A DNA stretch of 64,000 bases, taken from Clavibacter capsici (GTDB lineage Bacteria; Actinomycetota; Actinomycetes; Actinomycetales; Microbacteriaceae). Below the pieces are notes generated by a model. The model was not told the origin of the DNA and did no database searches. It saw only the letters and a program-made list of their open reading frames with translations. Location: the NCBI RefSeq assembly GCF_001280205.1, contig NZ_CP012573.1:2976001-3040000 (forward strand), written 5' to 3'. Shown here piece by piece: positions 41,607 to 50,195 of the stretch. Numbering within the stretch: the stretch's first letter is position 1; each line of letters begins with the position of its first letter. A program made the position numbers and the translations under genes.

Positions 41607-42556
41607 GATCCCCGGATCGCGGAGGCCACGGCGTCGACGTTCTGGGTCATCCACTCAACGTACCCGCTGCCCGCGGGCAGGTCGGCGGGGAGCGTCTCGG
41701 TGACCGGGACGACGGGGACGCCCGCGGCCTTGGCGGCGGCGACGACCTGGTCGGTCGTGGCGCCCGTGGTCTGCGCGTTGTAGACGAGCGCGGCGACCTT
41801 CTTCTCCGAGAAGAGCGCGAGCGTCTCCTTCAGCACGTCGGCGGGGACGTCGGTTCCCTCCTCGATCGCCTCGCTGAACTCGTCCGGCGTGCGGTTCTCG
41901 AGGCCCATGGCGCTCGTCATGTACAGGGGCACGGGCTCGGTGATGGCGACGCCCTTGCCGGTGCCCGCCGCCTTCGCGTCGGCCTCCGCGGAGGCGATGC
42001 CGTCGAGCTTCGCGGTGAACGCCTGCTCGTTGGCCTCGAAGGTGGAGGCTCCGGCCGAGTCCGCCTTCGAGAACGCCTGCTCGATCTCCTCGGCCAGCTT
42101 CTTCATCGTGGGCACGTCGTACCAGACGTGCTCGTTGAACTCCCCCTCGGCCGGCTCCTGGTCGTAGCCGGAGATGTCGGCGGCGTTGAGGAGGACGGGG
42201 CTCTTGCCGCCCGGGAGGGCCTGGATCATCGTGTCGACGAAGTCGTCGTAGCCGCCGCCGTTCTGGATCACGACGTCGGCCGTGGAGAGGGCCAGCTGGT
42301 CGCGCGACGTGGCCTGGTACTCGTGCGGGTCCTTGTCCGGGCTGTCGATGATGGAGGTGACCTTCACGTCGTCTCCGCCGATCTGCTTCGCGATGTCGCC
42401 GTAGACGTCGGTCGAGGCGACGACCTCGAGGGTCCCGTCGGCGGACGCCGAGGCGGTGGCGTCTCCCGAGGGGGAGCCGGATCCGGAGGCGCAGCCCGCG
42501 AGGGGGACGGCGAGGAGCGAGGCGGCGAGCAGGGCGGTGAGGGGGCGACGGTTCAT
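41603..42556 (-). CDS. znuA: zinc ABC transporter substrate-binding lipoprotein
   Basis: A 317-aa ZnuA-like binding protein of cluster A-I. Lipobox LAGC with C22. The mature domain has STDVYGDIAKQIGGDDVKV at the start, and metal-site His residues in DPHEYQ and EHVWYD. The His-rich loop found in some ZnuA proteins is absent; the His-rich segment has instead moved to ZnuC. It is the first gene behind the Zur palindrome. Confidence 0.95.
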   Translation of the reverse strand: MNRRPLTALLAASLLAVPLAGCASGSGSPSGDATASASADGTLEVVASTDVYGDIAKQIGGDDVKVTSIIDSPDKDPHEYQATSRDQLALSTADVVIQNGGGYDDFVDTMIQALPGGKSPVLLNAADISGYDQEPAEGEFNEHVWYDVPTMKKLAEEIEQAFSKADSAGASTFEANEQAFTAKLDGIASAEADAKAAGTGKGVAITEPVPLYMTSAMGLENRTPDEFSEAIEEGTDVPADVLKETLALFSEKKVAALVYNAQTTGATTDQVVAAAKAAGVPVVPVTETLPADLPAGSGYVEWMTQNVDAVASAIRGS

Positions 42557-42570
42557 GGATCCGACGATAC

Positions 42571-42595
42571 GGTACTGATAACGGTTGTCAGTACC
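42571..42595. promoter_or_regulatory. Zur box upstream of znuA
   Basis: A near-perfect 25-base palindrome whose core is TGATAACGGTTGTCA; GGTACTGA and TCAGTACC are its outer arms. It sits 15-39 bases before the znuA ATG. The TGATAA...TTNTCA pattern is that of actinobacterial Zur sites. Zinc-bound Zur would block the znuA-znuC-znuB-zur operon. Confidence 0.85.
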
Positions 42596-42628
42596 AACGG
42601 GGCACCGCTGTGGACTCCGCGTCCGGGG

Positions 42629-44031
42629 TCACTCCAGCAGCAGCGCCGGCTCCTCGATGATGCTCGCCACGTCGGCCAGGAACCGGCTCGCGACGTCGCC
42701 GTCGACCACGCGGTGGTCGAAGCTCGCCCCGATGGTCGTGACGAAGCGCGAGCGCACCTCGCCGTCCACCACCCACGGCTTCTGCTTGATCGTGCCGAGC
42801 GCGACGATGGCGACCTCGCCCGGGTTGAGGATCGGCGTGCCCGTGTCCATCCCGAAGACGCCGATGTTGGTGAGCGTGATGGTGCCCTGGCTCATGTCCG
42901 CAGGGCTCGTCTTGCCGTCGCGGGCCGTGAGGGTCAGCTGCTCGAGCGCGCGGGCGAGCTCCAGCAGCGACATGGCCTGCGCCTCCTTGACGTTCGGCAC
43001 CACGAGCCCGCGCGGGGTCGCGGCGGCGACGCCGAGGTTCACGTAGTGGCGGACGATGATCTCCTGGTCGGTCCAGGAGGAGTTGACCGTGGGGTTCCGG
43101 CGGACGGCCCAGATCATGGCCTTGGCCATGATGAGCAGCGGCGAGACCTTGACGCCCGCGAAGTCGGTGGACGCCTTGAGCCGCTTGACGAACTCCATCG
43201 TGCGGGTCGCGTCGACGTCGACGAACAGGCTCACGTGCGGCGCCTGGAACGCGCTCTGCACCATGGCCGCCGCGATGACCTTGCGGACGCCCTTGACGGG
43301 GATCCGGTCCTCGCGGGCATCCGGCCACTCGGGCGTCTCGATGTTCTTGAACACGCTCGCCTGCTGCGCGGTGCGGATCACGTCCTCGCGGGTGATCTCG
43401 CCGACCAGCCCGGTGGCCTCCACCTCGGCCAGGTCGACCTCGAGGTCCTTGGCGAGCTTGCGGATGGGGGGCTTCGCGATGATCGGCACGGCGGAGGCGG
43501 CCGGCACCGAGGCGGGACGCGGGGCGCGCGCCGCGGGGCGCCGGCCTCGGCGCCCGGACGGGATGCGGGCCGGGCGGGTGCGGTCGCGCCCTGCTCGGGG
43601 CGGCGGCGCCGGCTCGCGACCTTGCCGACCGTGCCGTAGCCCACGAGCACGGCGCCCGAGGTGTCCTCGGCGGCGGGCGCGGGCGGGGCGACGGGCTCGC
43701 GGTCCTCGATGGCCGTGTCGTCCTCGATCACCGCCTCGCCCGGGAGCGCCATCTGCGCGGGCGTCTCGGCCGGGCCGGACAGGCCCGGCGAGCCCTGCGC
43801 GATCGCGATGATGGGCGTGCCCACCTCGACGGTCTGGCCCTCCTGCACGAGGAGCCCCGAGACCGTGCCCTCGTACGGGCTCGGCAGCTCCACGAGCGAC
43901 TTCGCGGTCTCGATCTCGACGATCACCTGGTTCAGTGCCACCTGGTCGCCCGGCTGCACGCGCCACGAGACGATCTCGGCGTCGATGAGGCCCTCGCCCA
44001 CGTCGGGCAGGGTGAACTCGGAATCAGCCAT
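42629..44031 (-). pseudogene. E2 component of a 2-oxoacid dehydrogenase complex, frameshifted in the linker
   Basis: The N-terminal part (44031 to about 43545) encodes a lipoyl domain with the lipoylated Lys in [10 protein letters not shown] (K44). The C-terminal part (about 43545-42629) encodes, in another frame, the E1/E3-binding domain ([21 protein letters not shown]) and the acyltransferase domain with [11 protein letters not shown]. The two are joined by an Ala/Pro linker in which the frame changes, probably within the GC-run around 43519-43545. One missing base restores a full protein of about 467 aa. Both parts look fully conserved, so a sequencing error or a recent mutation is more likely than old decay. 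Confidence 0.85.
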
Positions 44032-44072
44032 CGTGCGGTCCTCTTCTCCGTGCCGCGGGGGCGGCGGGCGTC

Positions 44073-45131
44073 TTAGTAGGCGAGCGAGCGGTCGACGGCC
44101 TCCAGGATGCGGTCGGCATCCGGGAGGTACAGCGTCTCGAGCTTCGCGGGCGGGAACGGGGCGTCGAAGCCGGAGACGCGGATCACCGGCGCCTCGAGCG
44201 AGTAGAACGCGCGCTCGGTGACCGTGGCCGCGATCTCGGAGCCGACGGACACGTGGCCCGGCGCCTCCTGCGCGACGACGAGGCGGCCCGTGCGCTGCAC
44301 CGACTCCAGGATGGGGCCGTAGTCGACGGGCGACAGCGAGCGCAGGTCGACGACCTCGACGCTCGTGCCCTCCTCGGCCGCGAGCTCGGCGGCCTGCAGC
44401 AGCATCGACACCATGGCGCCGTGGCCGACGAGCGTGACGTCGGTGCCGGAGCGGACGACGCGGCTCTCGTGCAGGCCGATGCCGGGGGCGGAGAAGTCGA
44501 CCTCGCCCTTCGGCCGGTAGCGGGCCTTCGGCTCGAAGAACATGACCGGGTCGTCCGACTTGATGGCCTCCTGGATCATCCAGTAGGCGTCGTGCGGCGT
44601 GCTCGGGCTCACGACGCGGAGGCCGGGGGTGTGCGCGAAGTACGCCTCCGGGCTCTCCTGGTGGTGCTCGATGGCGCCGATGTGGCCGCCGTAGGGCACG
44701 CGGATCACGACGGGCATGCGCATGGCGCCCTCGTGCCGGTTGGTGATCTTGGCGAGCTGGCTCGTGATCTGGTCGAAGGCCGGGTAGATGAAGCCGTCGA
44801 ACTGGATCTCGCAGATGGGCCGGTAGCCGCGCATCGCGAGGCCGATGGCCGTGCCGACGATGCCGGACTCGGCGAGCGGGGTGTCGATGACGCGGCGGGC
44901 GCCGAAGTCGCGCTGCAGGTGCTCGGTGATGCGGAAGACGCCGCCGAGCGGACCGATGTCCTCGCCCATGAGCAGGACCTTGTCGTCGTCCTCGAGCGCG
45001 CGGCGGAGGCCGGCGTTGAGCGCCTTCGCCATGGGCATGCTCTCGATGCCGGCGGGCGCTCCCGCGGTGCCCGCCGCTCCGGCGGCGGCGGCCGCCCCGG
45101 CGGCCTCGGCGCGGTCGATGGTGTCGGTCAT
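44073..45131 (-). CDS. 2-oxoacid dehydrogenase E1 component, beta subunit
   Basis: A 352-aa transketolase-like subunit. Motifs: [45 protein letters not shown], and [22 protein letters not shown] 30-residue Ala-rich N-terminus precedes the domain. It pairs with E1 alpha to bind thiamine diphosphate and decarboxylate the 2-oxoacid. The start overlaps the alpha stop by four bases (ATGA). Confidence 0.94.
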   Translation of the reverse strand: MTDTIDRAEAAGAAAAAGAAGTAGAPAGIESMPMAKALNAGLRRALEDDDKVLLMGEDIGPLGGVFRITEHLQRDFGARRVIDTPLAESGIVGTAIGLAMRGYRPICEIQFDGFIYPAFDQITSQLAKITNRHEGAMRMPVVIRVPYGGHIGAIEHHQESPEAYFAHTPGLRVVSPSTPHDAYWMIQEAIKSDDPVMFFEPKARYRPKGEVDFSAPGIGLHESRVVRSGTDVTLVGHGAMVSMLLQAAELAAEEGTSVEVVDLRSLSPVDYGPILESVQRTGRLVVAQEAPGHVSVGSEIAATVTERAFYSLEAPVIRVSGFDAPFPPAKLETLYLPDADRILEAVDRSLAY

Positions 45132-46240
45132 CGGGTCCCTCCCAGCGAGGCCTCGTAGCGCTCGAGCCACTCGCGCTGCTCGGCGGTGACGGTGTGCGGA
45201 TCCGAGTAGACGTGGTCGAAGATGCCCGACAGCGGCGGGCCGGTCAGCTCGATGGTGCGGCGGCGGACGTCGGCGGCGAGGTCCTTGGCCTCCTCGTCGA
45301 TGCCGTCGAACAGCGACTGCGGCGCGCCCTGGTTGCGCAGGTACGCCTCGAGCCGGGCGATGGGGTCCTTCGCGACCCAGCCCTGCAGCTCCTCGTCGGT
45401 GCGGTACTTCGTGGGGTCGTCGCTCGACGTGTGGGCGCCGACACGGTACGTGAGCGCCTCGATGAAGGACGGGCCGCGGCCGTTCCGCGCGTCGTCGAGG
45501 TGCTTGGCCGTGACGGCGTAGCTCGCGAAGACGTCGTTGCCGTCGACCTGCGTGCTCGGCACGCCGAAGCCGCGCGAGCGGAGGTAGAGGGGCGTGCGCG
45601 ACTGCGTGGTGACGGGCACGGAGATCGCCCAGTGGTTGTTCTGGAGGAAGAAGACCTGCGGGGTCTGGAAGCTCGCGGCGAAGACGAACGCCTCGCTCAC
45701 GTCGCCCTGGCTCGTGGCACCGTCGCCGTAGTAGGCGATGACCGCGGTGTCGCGGTCGGGGTCGCCGGTCGCGACGTCGCCGTCGAACGCGACGCCCATC
45801 GCGTAGCCCGTGGCGTGCAGCGCCTGCGAGCCGATGACCAGCGTGTAGAGGTGGAAGTTGCCGACCGCCGGATCCCAGCCGCCGTGCGTGACGCCGCGCA
45901 TGAGGCGCACGATGTCGACGGGGTCGATGCCGCGGATCAGGGCGACGCCGTGCTCCCGGTAGGCGGGGAACACATGGTCCTGCGGACGCGTGGCCCGACC
46001 GGATCCGACCTGCGCCGCCTCCTGGCCCGTGCTCGGCGCCCAGAGGCCCAGGTGGCCCTGGCGCTGGAGGTTGGTGGCCTCGAGGTCGAACGCCCGCGTG
46101 AGGCGCATGTCGCGGAGGAAGCCGCGATGGTCGTCCTCCGTGAGTCGCTCGAAGTACGGGAGGAACTCCTCGGCGGAGTCGCTCGGTGCGAGCTCGCCCG
46201 CGGGGGTCAGGAGCTGGACCGTCACATCGCTTTCCGGCAT
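45128..46240 (-). CDS. 2-oxoacid dehydrogenase E1 component, alpha subunit
   Basis: A 370-aa thiamine-diphosphate subunit. The cofactor motif GDGATSQGD...QNNHW (about residues 173-203) and the phosphorylation-loop-like [16 protein letters not shown] are those of branched-chain E1 alpha. The complex makes branched acyl-CoA starters for iso/anteiso fatty acids, which dominate membranes in this group. TAGGTT six bases before the ATG indicates a leaderless promoter inside the preceding aminotransferase gene's end. Confidence 0.93.
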   Translation of the reverse strand: MPESDVTVQLLTPAGELAPSDSAEEFLPYFERLTEDDHRGFLRDMRLTRAFDLEATNLQRQGHLGLWAPSTGQEAAQVGSGRATRPQDHVFPAYREHGVALIRGIDPVDIVRLMRGVTHGGWDPAVGNFHLYTLVIGSQALHATGYAMGVAFDGDVATGDPDRDTAVIAYYGDGATSQGDVSEAFVFAASFQTPQVFFLQNNHWAISVPVTTQSRTPLYLRSRGFGVPSTQVDGNDVFASYAVTAKHLDDARNGRGPSFIEALTYRVGAHTSSDDPTKYRTDEELQGWVAKDPIARLEAYLRNQGAPQSLFDGIDEEAKDLAADVRRRTIELTGPPLSGIFDHVYSDPHTVTAEQREWLERYEASLGGTR

Positions 46241-46246
46241 CGTCCC

Positions 46247-46252
46247 AACCTA
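46247..46252 (-). promoter_or_regulatory. -10 element of E1 alpha (leaderless)
   Basis: TAGGTT on the minus strand, six bases before the ATG; it overlaps the last codons of hisC. Confidence 0.5.
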
Positions 46253-47365
46253 CCGGCGCGCCGGGTGGCCCTCCGGCAGCCCCCGGACAATTCCCGCCGA
46301 CGCGTTCAGTAGCTTCCGGACAGAGGCGGTTTCGCCGATGGTGACGCGGATCCCCTCGGATCCGAACGCGCGCACCACGAGGCCCGCGGCGGCCAGCTGC
46401 GCCTCGACCTCCGCGGTCTCGGCGCCCGTGGCGAGCCAGACGAAGTTGCCGTGGGGGCGGGGGACGTCCCAGCCCTGCTCGGTGAGCGCGCGCCAGGCCT
46501 CGTCGCGATCCCGCGCGAGCACGGCGACGCGCTCCAGGAGCTCGTCCTCGTGCTCGAGCGACGCGAGCGCCGCGTGCTGCGCGTGGCCGGTGACGGAGAG
46601 CGGGATCGCGGCCGAGCGGGCGGCGTCGAGGATCCTCGGGTGCCCGACCGCGTAGCCGATGCGGAGGCCCGCGAGCCCGTAGGCCTTGGAGAAGGTGCGG
46701 AGGACGACGAGGTTCGGGTGGTCCGCGAGGAGGCGCATGCCGTCGAGGGCATGCTCCGGGGCGACGAACTCGCCGTACGCCTCGTCGAGCAGCACGAGCA
46801 CGTCGCGGGGGACGGCCGCGAGCAGGCGCTCGAGGTCCTCCTGCGTCACCAGCGTGCCGGTGGGGTTGTTCGGCGTGCAGACGATGACGACGCGCGTCTG
46901 GTCGGTGACGGCCGCGATCATGCCGTCGACGTCGTGCGAGTGGTCGGGCAGGTTCGGGACGGGGACGCCCGTGGCCCCCGCCACCGTGATGAGCGTGGGG
47001 TAGGCCTCGAAGGAGCGCCAGGCGTGGACGACCTCGTCGCCCGGGCCCGCGGCCGCGGTGATGAGCTGGGACAGGATCGCGACCGACCCCGCGCCCGCGT
47101 GCACGTGGTCGACCGTGACGCCGAAGCGCTCCGCGAGCGCCGTGCGCAGCAGGGTCGCGCCGGCGTCCGGGTAGCGGTTCACGTCGCGCACCTGGTCGAT
47201 GCGCGCGAGGACCGACGGCAGGGGATCGAAGGGGTTCTCGTTGCTGGAGAGCTTGAAGTCGTCCTCGCCGGCGGGCTTGCCCTGGCGGTACGCGACCATG
47301 GCCGCGATCGCGGGGCGGAGCCGCACGGGAGCTGCGGCGTCGAGCGGGGCGTGTTCGGGGGTCAC
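46250..47365 (-). CDS. hisC: histidinol-phosphate/aromatic aminotransferase
   Basis: A 371-aa class I/II PLP aminotransferase of the HisC/Pat branch. Cofactor Lys is in [17 protein letters not shown], with [11 protein letters not shown] near residue 41 and NPTGT in the middle. The GTG start has TAGAAT six bases upstream. It lies nine bases from the oxoacid dehydrogenase operon, so it may serve as a transaminase (Pat) making 2-oxoacids rather than being the main HisC. The assignment between the two is open. Confidence 0.82.
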   Translation of the reverse strand: MTPEHAPLDAAAPVRLRPAIAAMVAYRQGKPAGEDDFKLSSNENPFDPLPSVLARIDQVRDVNRYPDAGATLLRTALAERFGVTVDHVHAGAGSVAILSQLITAAAGPGDEVVHAWRSFEAYPTLITVAGATGVPVPNLPDHSHDVDGMIAAVTDQTRVVIVCTPNNPTGTLVTQEDLERLLAAVPRDVLVLLDEAYGEFVAPEHALDGMRLLADHPNLVVLRTFSKAYGLAGLRIGYAVGHPRILDAARSAAIPLSVTGHAQHAALASLEHEDELLERVAVLARDRDEAWRALTEQGWDVPRPHGNFVWLATGAETAEVEAQLAAAGLVVRAFGSEGIRVTIGETASVRKLLNASAGIVRGLPEGHPARR

Positions 47366-47371
47366 CGGGCG

Positions 47372-47377
47372 ATTCTA
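47372..47377 (-). promoter_or_regulatory. -10 element of hisC (leaderless)
   Basis: TAGAAT on the minus strand, six bases before the GTG. Confidence 0.55.
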
Positions 47378-47435
47378 GGGGCGGGGCCCCGACGCGCCCA
47401 TGGTCGCACCGGGTGCGGTCTGGGAGGATCGCAGC

Positions 47436-47831
47436 ATGTCCCGCTTCCTCGTCCGCGTCGTCATCAACGCCGTCGCGCTCTGGCTCACCACGCTCATCGT
47501 CTCCGGCACGGTCGTGACCGCCTACGAACCGGGCGACACCACGGCCACCGTGCTCACGTACCTGCTGCTGGGCGCGATCTTCGGCGTCGTGAACGGCGTG
47601 ATCGGCACGGCCATCCGCATCGTCGCGTTCCCCCTCTACATCCTGACCCTCGGCCTGATCGCGCTCGTCGTGAACGGCCTGCTCTTCCTCCTGGTGGGCG
47701 CGATCTCCGACGCGCTCGGCTTCGGCCTCACGGTCGAGGGCTTCTGGTGGGGCGTGCTCGGCGCCCTCCTCATGGCGCTCTTCAGCTGGCTGGTGGGGCT
47801 CGTGCTGCGCCCGGTGACCTCCCGGGTCTGA
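47436..47831 (+). CDS. phage-holin-family (Phage_holin_4_2) membrane protein
   Basis: 131 aa with four membrane segments and the family pattern: VVINAVALWLTTLIVSG, then AIFGVVNGVIG, FPLYILTLGLIALVVNGLLFLL, and GFWWGVLGALLMALFSW. Despite the name, these chromosomal proteins are not phage holins; function is unknown. GGGAGG lies ahead of the ATG. Next to it are no phage genes. Confidence 0.85.
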   Translation: MSRFLVRVVINAVALWLTTLIVSGTVVTAYEPGDTTATVLTYLLLGAIFGVVNGVIGTAIRIVAFPLYILTLGLIALVVNGLLFLLVGAISDALGFGLTVEGFWWGVLGALLMALFSWLVGLVLRPVTSRV

Positions 47832-47838
47832 CCCCGGA

Positions 47839-49221
47839 TCACATCCCGCCCCGCCGCGCGTGCGTCGGGGCGTGGGGCACGCGCTCCGCTCGGTAGAGGT
47901 GGGAGGCGACCGGGGTCGCGCCGTCGAGGAACCCGTGGAGCTCGGCGCGCACCCGCACCAGCAGCGGCGAGCGCGACGCGTCCATGTCGGCCGCCGTCGC
48001 CCGGTACGTGTCCAGGTCGTGGGCGTCCAGCGGGCCGGCCGGTGCGGTCGGGCCGAAGGCCGGGGCGCGCACCACGACGTCGTCGCCCGCGTCGCCGGCT
48101 GACGGGCGCGCGCCCCCGAGGCCGGGGACGGGATCGTCCGTGTGCTCCACCGCGACCCCGTCGATCCCCTGCCGCAGCGGCAGCTCGCCGACCGGCGACC
48201 CGAACGTGAGCTCGTGGGTGACGCGGAAGCCCGGGTCGTCGCCCGCCGAACGGGCGAGGATCCCGCCCATCGAGTAGCCGACGACGTACACCTCGTCGTC
48301 CGCGGTGGCACCCGCGTCGTGGAGCGCCGTCTCGGCCGCCCGCACGGCCGACCCGCCCTCGGTCGCGAGCGCCGTGGCCGCCGACGCGGGCCCGAAGTCC
48401 TCGCGCCCGGTGCGCGGATCGAGCGTCACCATGCCGCCGAGGTACGCGACGAAGCGCCGACCCCCGTCGGGTGCCCGGTACTCCTCCACGCGCATCTGCG
48501 GTGCGCCGGGGACGGGATCGGGGATGCGGGCGGCGAGGTCGGCGAGGCTCGCCGGCGCCGGCCGCAGCGCGTCGGGCCGCACGTGCACCGCCGCGGACCC
48601 GTCGCGCAGGAGGCCGATGCCGCCGAGCAGGGCCAGGAGGCCCGCGGTCGTCGACCGCACCGCGTCGTCGCGGTCCGCGGCATCCGGCGAGGCGTGCGCG
48701 GCCGCGTCGGCCACGTCCGAGACGACGGCTCGGACGGCCCCCGGGACCATCAGCCGACCCGGGCCGTCCGGCCGCAGGGCGATCAAGCCGCCGAGCCCCA
48801 GGGCCCCCAGGGCGTCCACCGGCAGCCGGACGAGGTCGTCGAGGAGGCCGCCGGGATCCGCCGCTGTGCTCGCCCCTCCCCCGTCCCCGGACGCGGACCG
48901 CACGCAGCGGTCGACGTCGCGCTCCCCGTCCGCGTACTCGGCGGCCGCACGACGCAGGTCGACGGCGAGCGCCCGCGCGTCGTGCGCGGCCGACGCCAGG
49001 AGACCGCGAGGGACGTCGAGGCCCGCGTCGTGCTCGCCCGTGACCCGGGAGACGAGGGGAGGGAGGGCGAGCGCCCGGGCGTGCTCGTCGAGGCGCTCGC
49101 CCGCGTCGTCGAGGTCGACGGCGAGGCGCGCGAGGTCGTCCGTGACGACGGACGTGGTGCCAGCCGTGGTGACGACGAGGCCCGGCGCGTCGACGCCCGT
49201 CACGGGTGGGAACCCGGGCAT
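47839..49221 (-). CDS. alpha/beta-hydrolase-domain protein paired with a WXG-like protein
   Basis: 460 aa. The N-terminal 150 residues are helical and acidic (LARLAVDLDDAGERLDEHARAL), resembling the helical lead-in of type VII secretion partners. The C-terminal part holds a lipase-type nucleophile elbow VVGYSMGGILA, then LTFGSPVGELPL and HTDDPVPGLGG as possible acid and base regions. There is no Sec signal. The ATG overlaps the upstream small gene by 22 bases, so the two are coupled. The DUF1023-like layout suggests an exported or cell-surface hydrolase, but this is inference. Confidence 0.68.
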   Translation of the reverse strand: MPGFPPVTGVDAPGLVVTTAGTTSVVTDDLARLAVDLDDAGERLDEHARALALPPLVSRVTGEHDAGLDVPRGLLASAAHDARALAVDLRRAAAEYADGERDVDRCVRSASGDGGGASTAADPGGLLDDLVRLPVDALGALGLGGLIALRPDGPGRLMVPGAVRAVVSDVADAAAHASPDAADRDDAVRSTTAGLLALLGGIGLLRDGSAAVHVRPDALRPAPASLADLAARIPDPVPGAPQMRVEEYRAPDGGRRFVAYLGGMVTLDPRTGREDFGPASAATALATEGGSAVRAAETALHDAGATADDEVYVVGYSMGGILARSAGDDPGFRVTHELTFGSPVGELPLRQGIDGVAVEHTDDPVPGLGGARPSAGDAGDDVVVRAPAFGPTAPAGPLDAHDLDTYRATAADMDASRSPLLVRVRAELHGFLDGATPVASHLYRAERVPHAPTHARRGGM

Positions 49222-49520
49222 CCGGCCGCGGATCCCGCGCCCGGGCGCGCGTCGTGGAGGAGGGTCGCGGCGAGCGCCACCCGGCCCGCGAGGTCGTCGA
49301 GCGAGCGCGTGAAGGCGTCGTGCGCGCGGCCGGACCAGGACGGATCGTCCCGGCACGACGCGATGCGGCGCCGGGTCTCCCCCACCGCATCCGCCAGCGT
49401 CGCCAGCGCGTGCGCCCGGGTCTGCTCCTCCACGAGCACCAGCCCCGGCGTGCCGCCCTCCCCCGGCGGGACCCCGCCTCCGAGCGGATCCCCGCCGACC
49501 CCGTGCGCCTGCTCCTGCAC
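49200..49520 (-). CDS. small WXG100-like protein
   Basis: A 106-aa protein. Two helices flank W62-S-G64 in DPSWSGRAHDAFTRSLDDL, which is the W-x-G turn and helix-turn-helix pattern of WXG100 proteins; the first helix is EQTRAHALATLADAV. A Gly/Pro-rich 30-residue N-terminus precedes it. Start GTG with GAAGGGGA upstream. It overlaps the hydrolase gene, with which it probably forms an exported pair or complex. No secretion machinery is in the window. Confidence 0.6.
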   Translation of the reverse strand: MQEQAHGVGGDPLGGGVPPGEGGTPGLVLVEEQTRAHALATLADAVGETRRRIASCRDDPSWSGRAHDAFTRSLDDLAGRVALAATLLHDARPGAGSAAGCPGSHP

Positions 49521-49642
49521 CGCGTCCCCTTCCCCTGTCCGACGACCCGCATGCTGCCGGAGGGACGGCCGGGCGCCCGGCCTCGGCGGCGCATCGGGGG
49601 ACGAGCTCGGGTCCGGGGGATGTGGGGAGGGACGGCAGCCGA

Positions 49643-49648
49643 CAGAAT
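49643..49648 (+). promoter_or_regulatory. weak -10-like element of the phosphatase gene
   Basis: CAGAAT, six bases before the ATG at 49655; it lacks the first T of TANNNT. Confidence 0.35.
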
Positions 49649-49654
49649 GAGCGC

Positions 49655-50182
49655 ATGGGAGCCCCCGAGTCCCCGGTCACGACGGCGCCACCCGTCTTCC
49701 GGATCGCCTTCGTCTGCACCGGCAACATCTGCCGATCGCCCATGGCGGAGGTCGTGTTCCGGGACCTGGTGCGGCGCGCCGGCCACGCCGACCGCGTCTG
49801 GGTCACGAGCGCCGGCACGGGCGACTGGCACGTGGGCGAGCAGGCGGACGCGCGCACGCTCGCCGCGCTCGAGAGGGTCGGGCTGTCGGGATCCGCGCAC
49901 CGCGCCAAGCAGTTCGACCCGGACACCCTGCCGGACCTCGACCTGGTCGTCGTCTTCGACCGCGGCCAGGAGCGGACGCTGCGCCAGTGGGCGCGGACCG
50001 AGGCGGACCGGGCGAAGATCCACCTGCTGCTGTCGTTCGATCCTCCACAGGCGCACCTGCGGGACGTGCCCGACCCGTACTACACCGACGCGGCGATGTT
50101 CGACCGGGTTCTTGGGATGATAGATCGAGCCGCCCGGGCCCTCCTCACGCAGGTGGAGCCCGGCATCCGTCCCCCCAGCTAG
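49655..50182 (+). CDS. low-molecular-weight protein-tyrosine phosphatase
   Basis: 175 aa. The P-loop CTGNICRS (C21, R27, S28) and the general-acid loop DVPDPYYTD are intact, so it should be active. It removes phosphate from tyrosines of target proteins. The start at 49655 is preferred over an earlier in-frame one because the extension is not conserved in character. It is 13 bases ahead of purB, and probably co-transcribed with it. Confidence 0.93.
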   Translation: MGAPESPVTTAPPVFRIAFVCTGNICRSPMAEVVFRDLVRRAGHADRVWVTSAGTGDWHVGEQADARTLAALERVGLSGSAHRAKQFDPDTLPDLDLVVVFDRGQERTLRQWARTEADRAKIHLLLSFDPPQAHLRDVPDPYYTDAAMFDRVLGMIDRAARALLTQVEPGIRPPS

Positions 50183-50195
50183 GAGATCACCCCGC

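Noticed and set aside
47436-47831. Prophage remnant because of the holin-family gene
   Set aside because: No other phage gene is near, and this family is widespread on bacterial chromosomes.
44073-48311. Very long open frames (e.g. over 1400 codons on the minus strand, and others opposite gntP, dnaB, sulP and purB)
   Set aside because: They are Arg/Pro/Ala-rich shadows produced by the high GC content; recognised domains lie in other frames.
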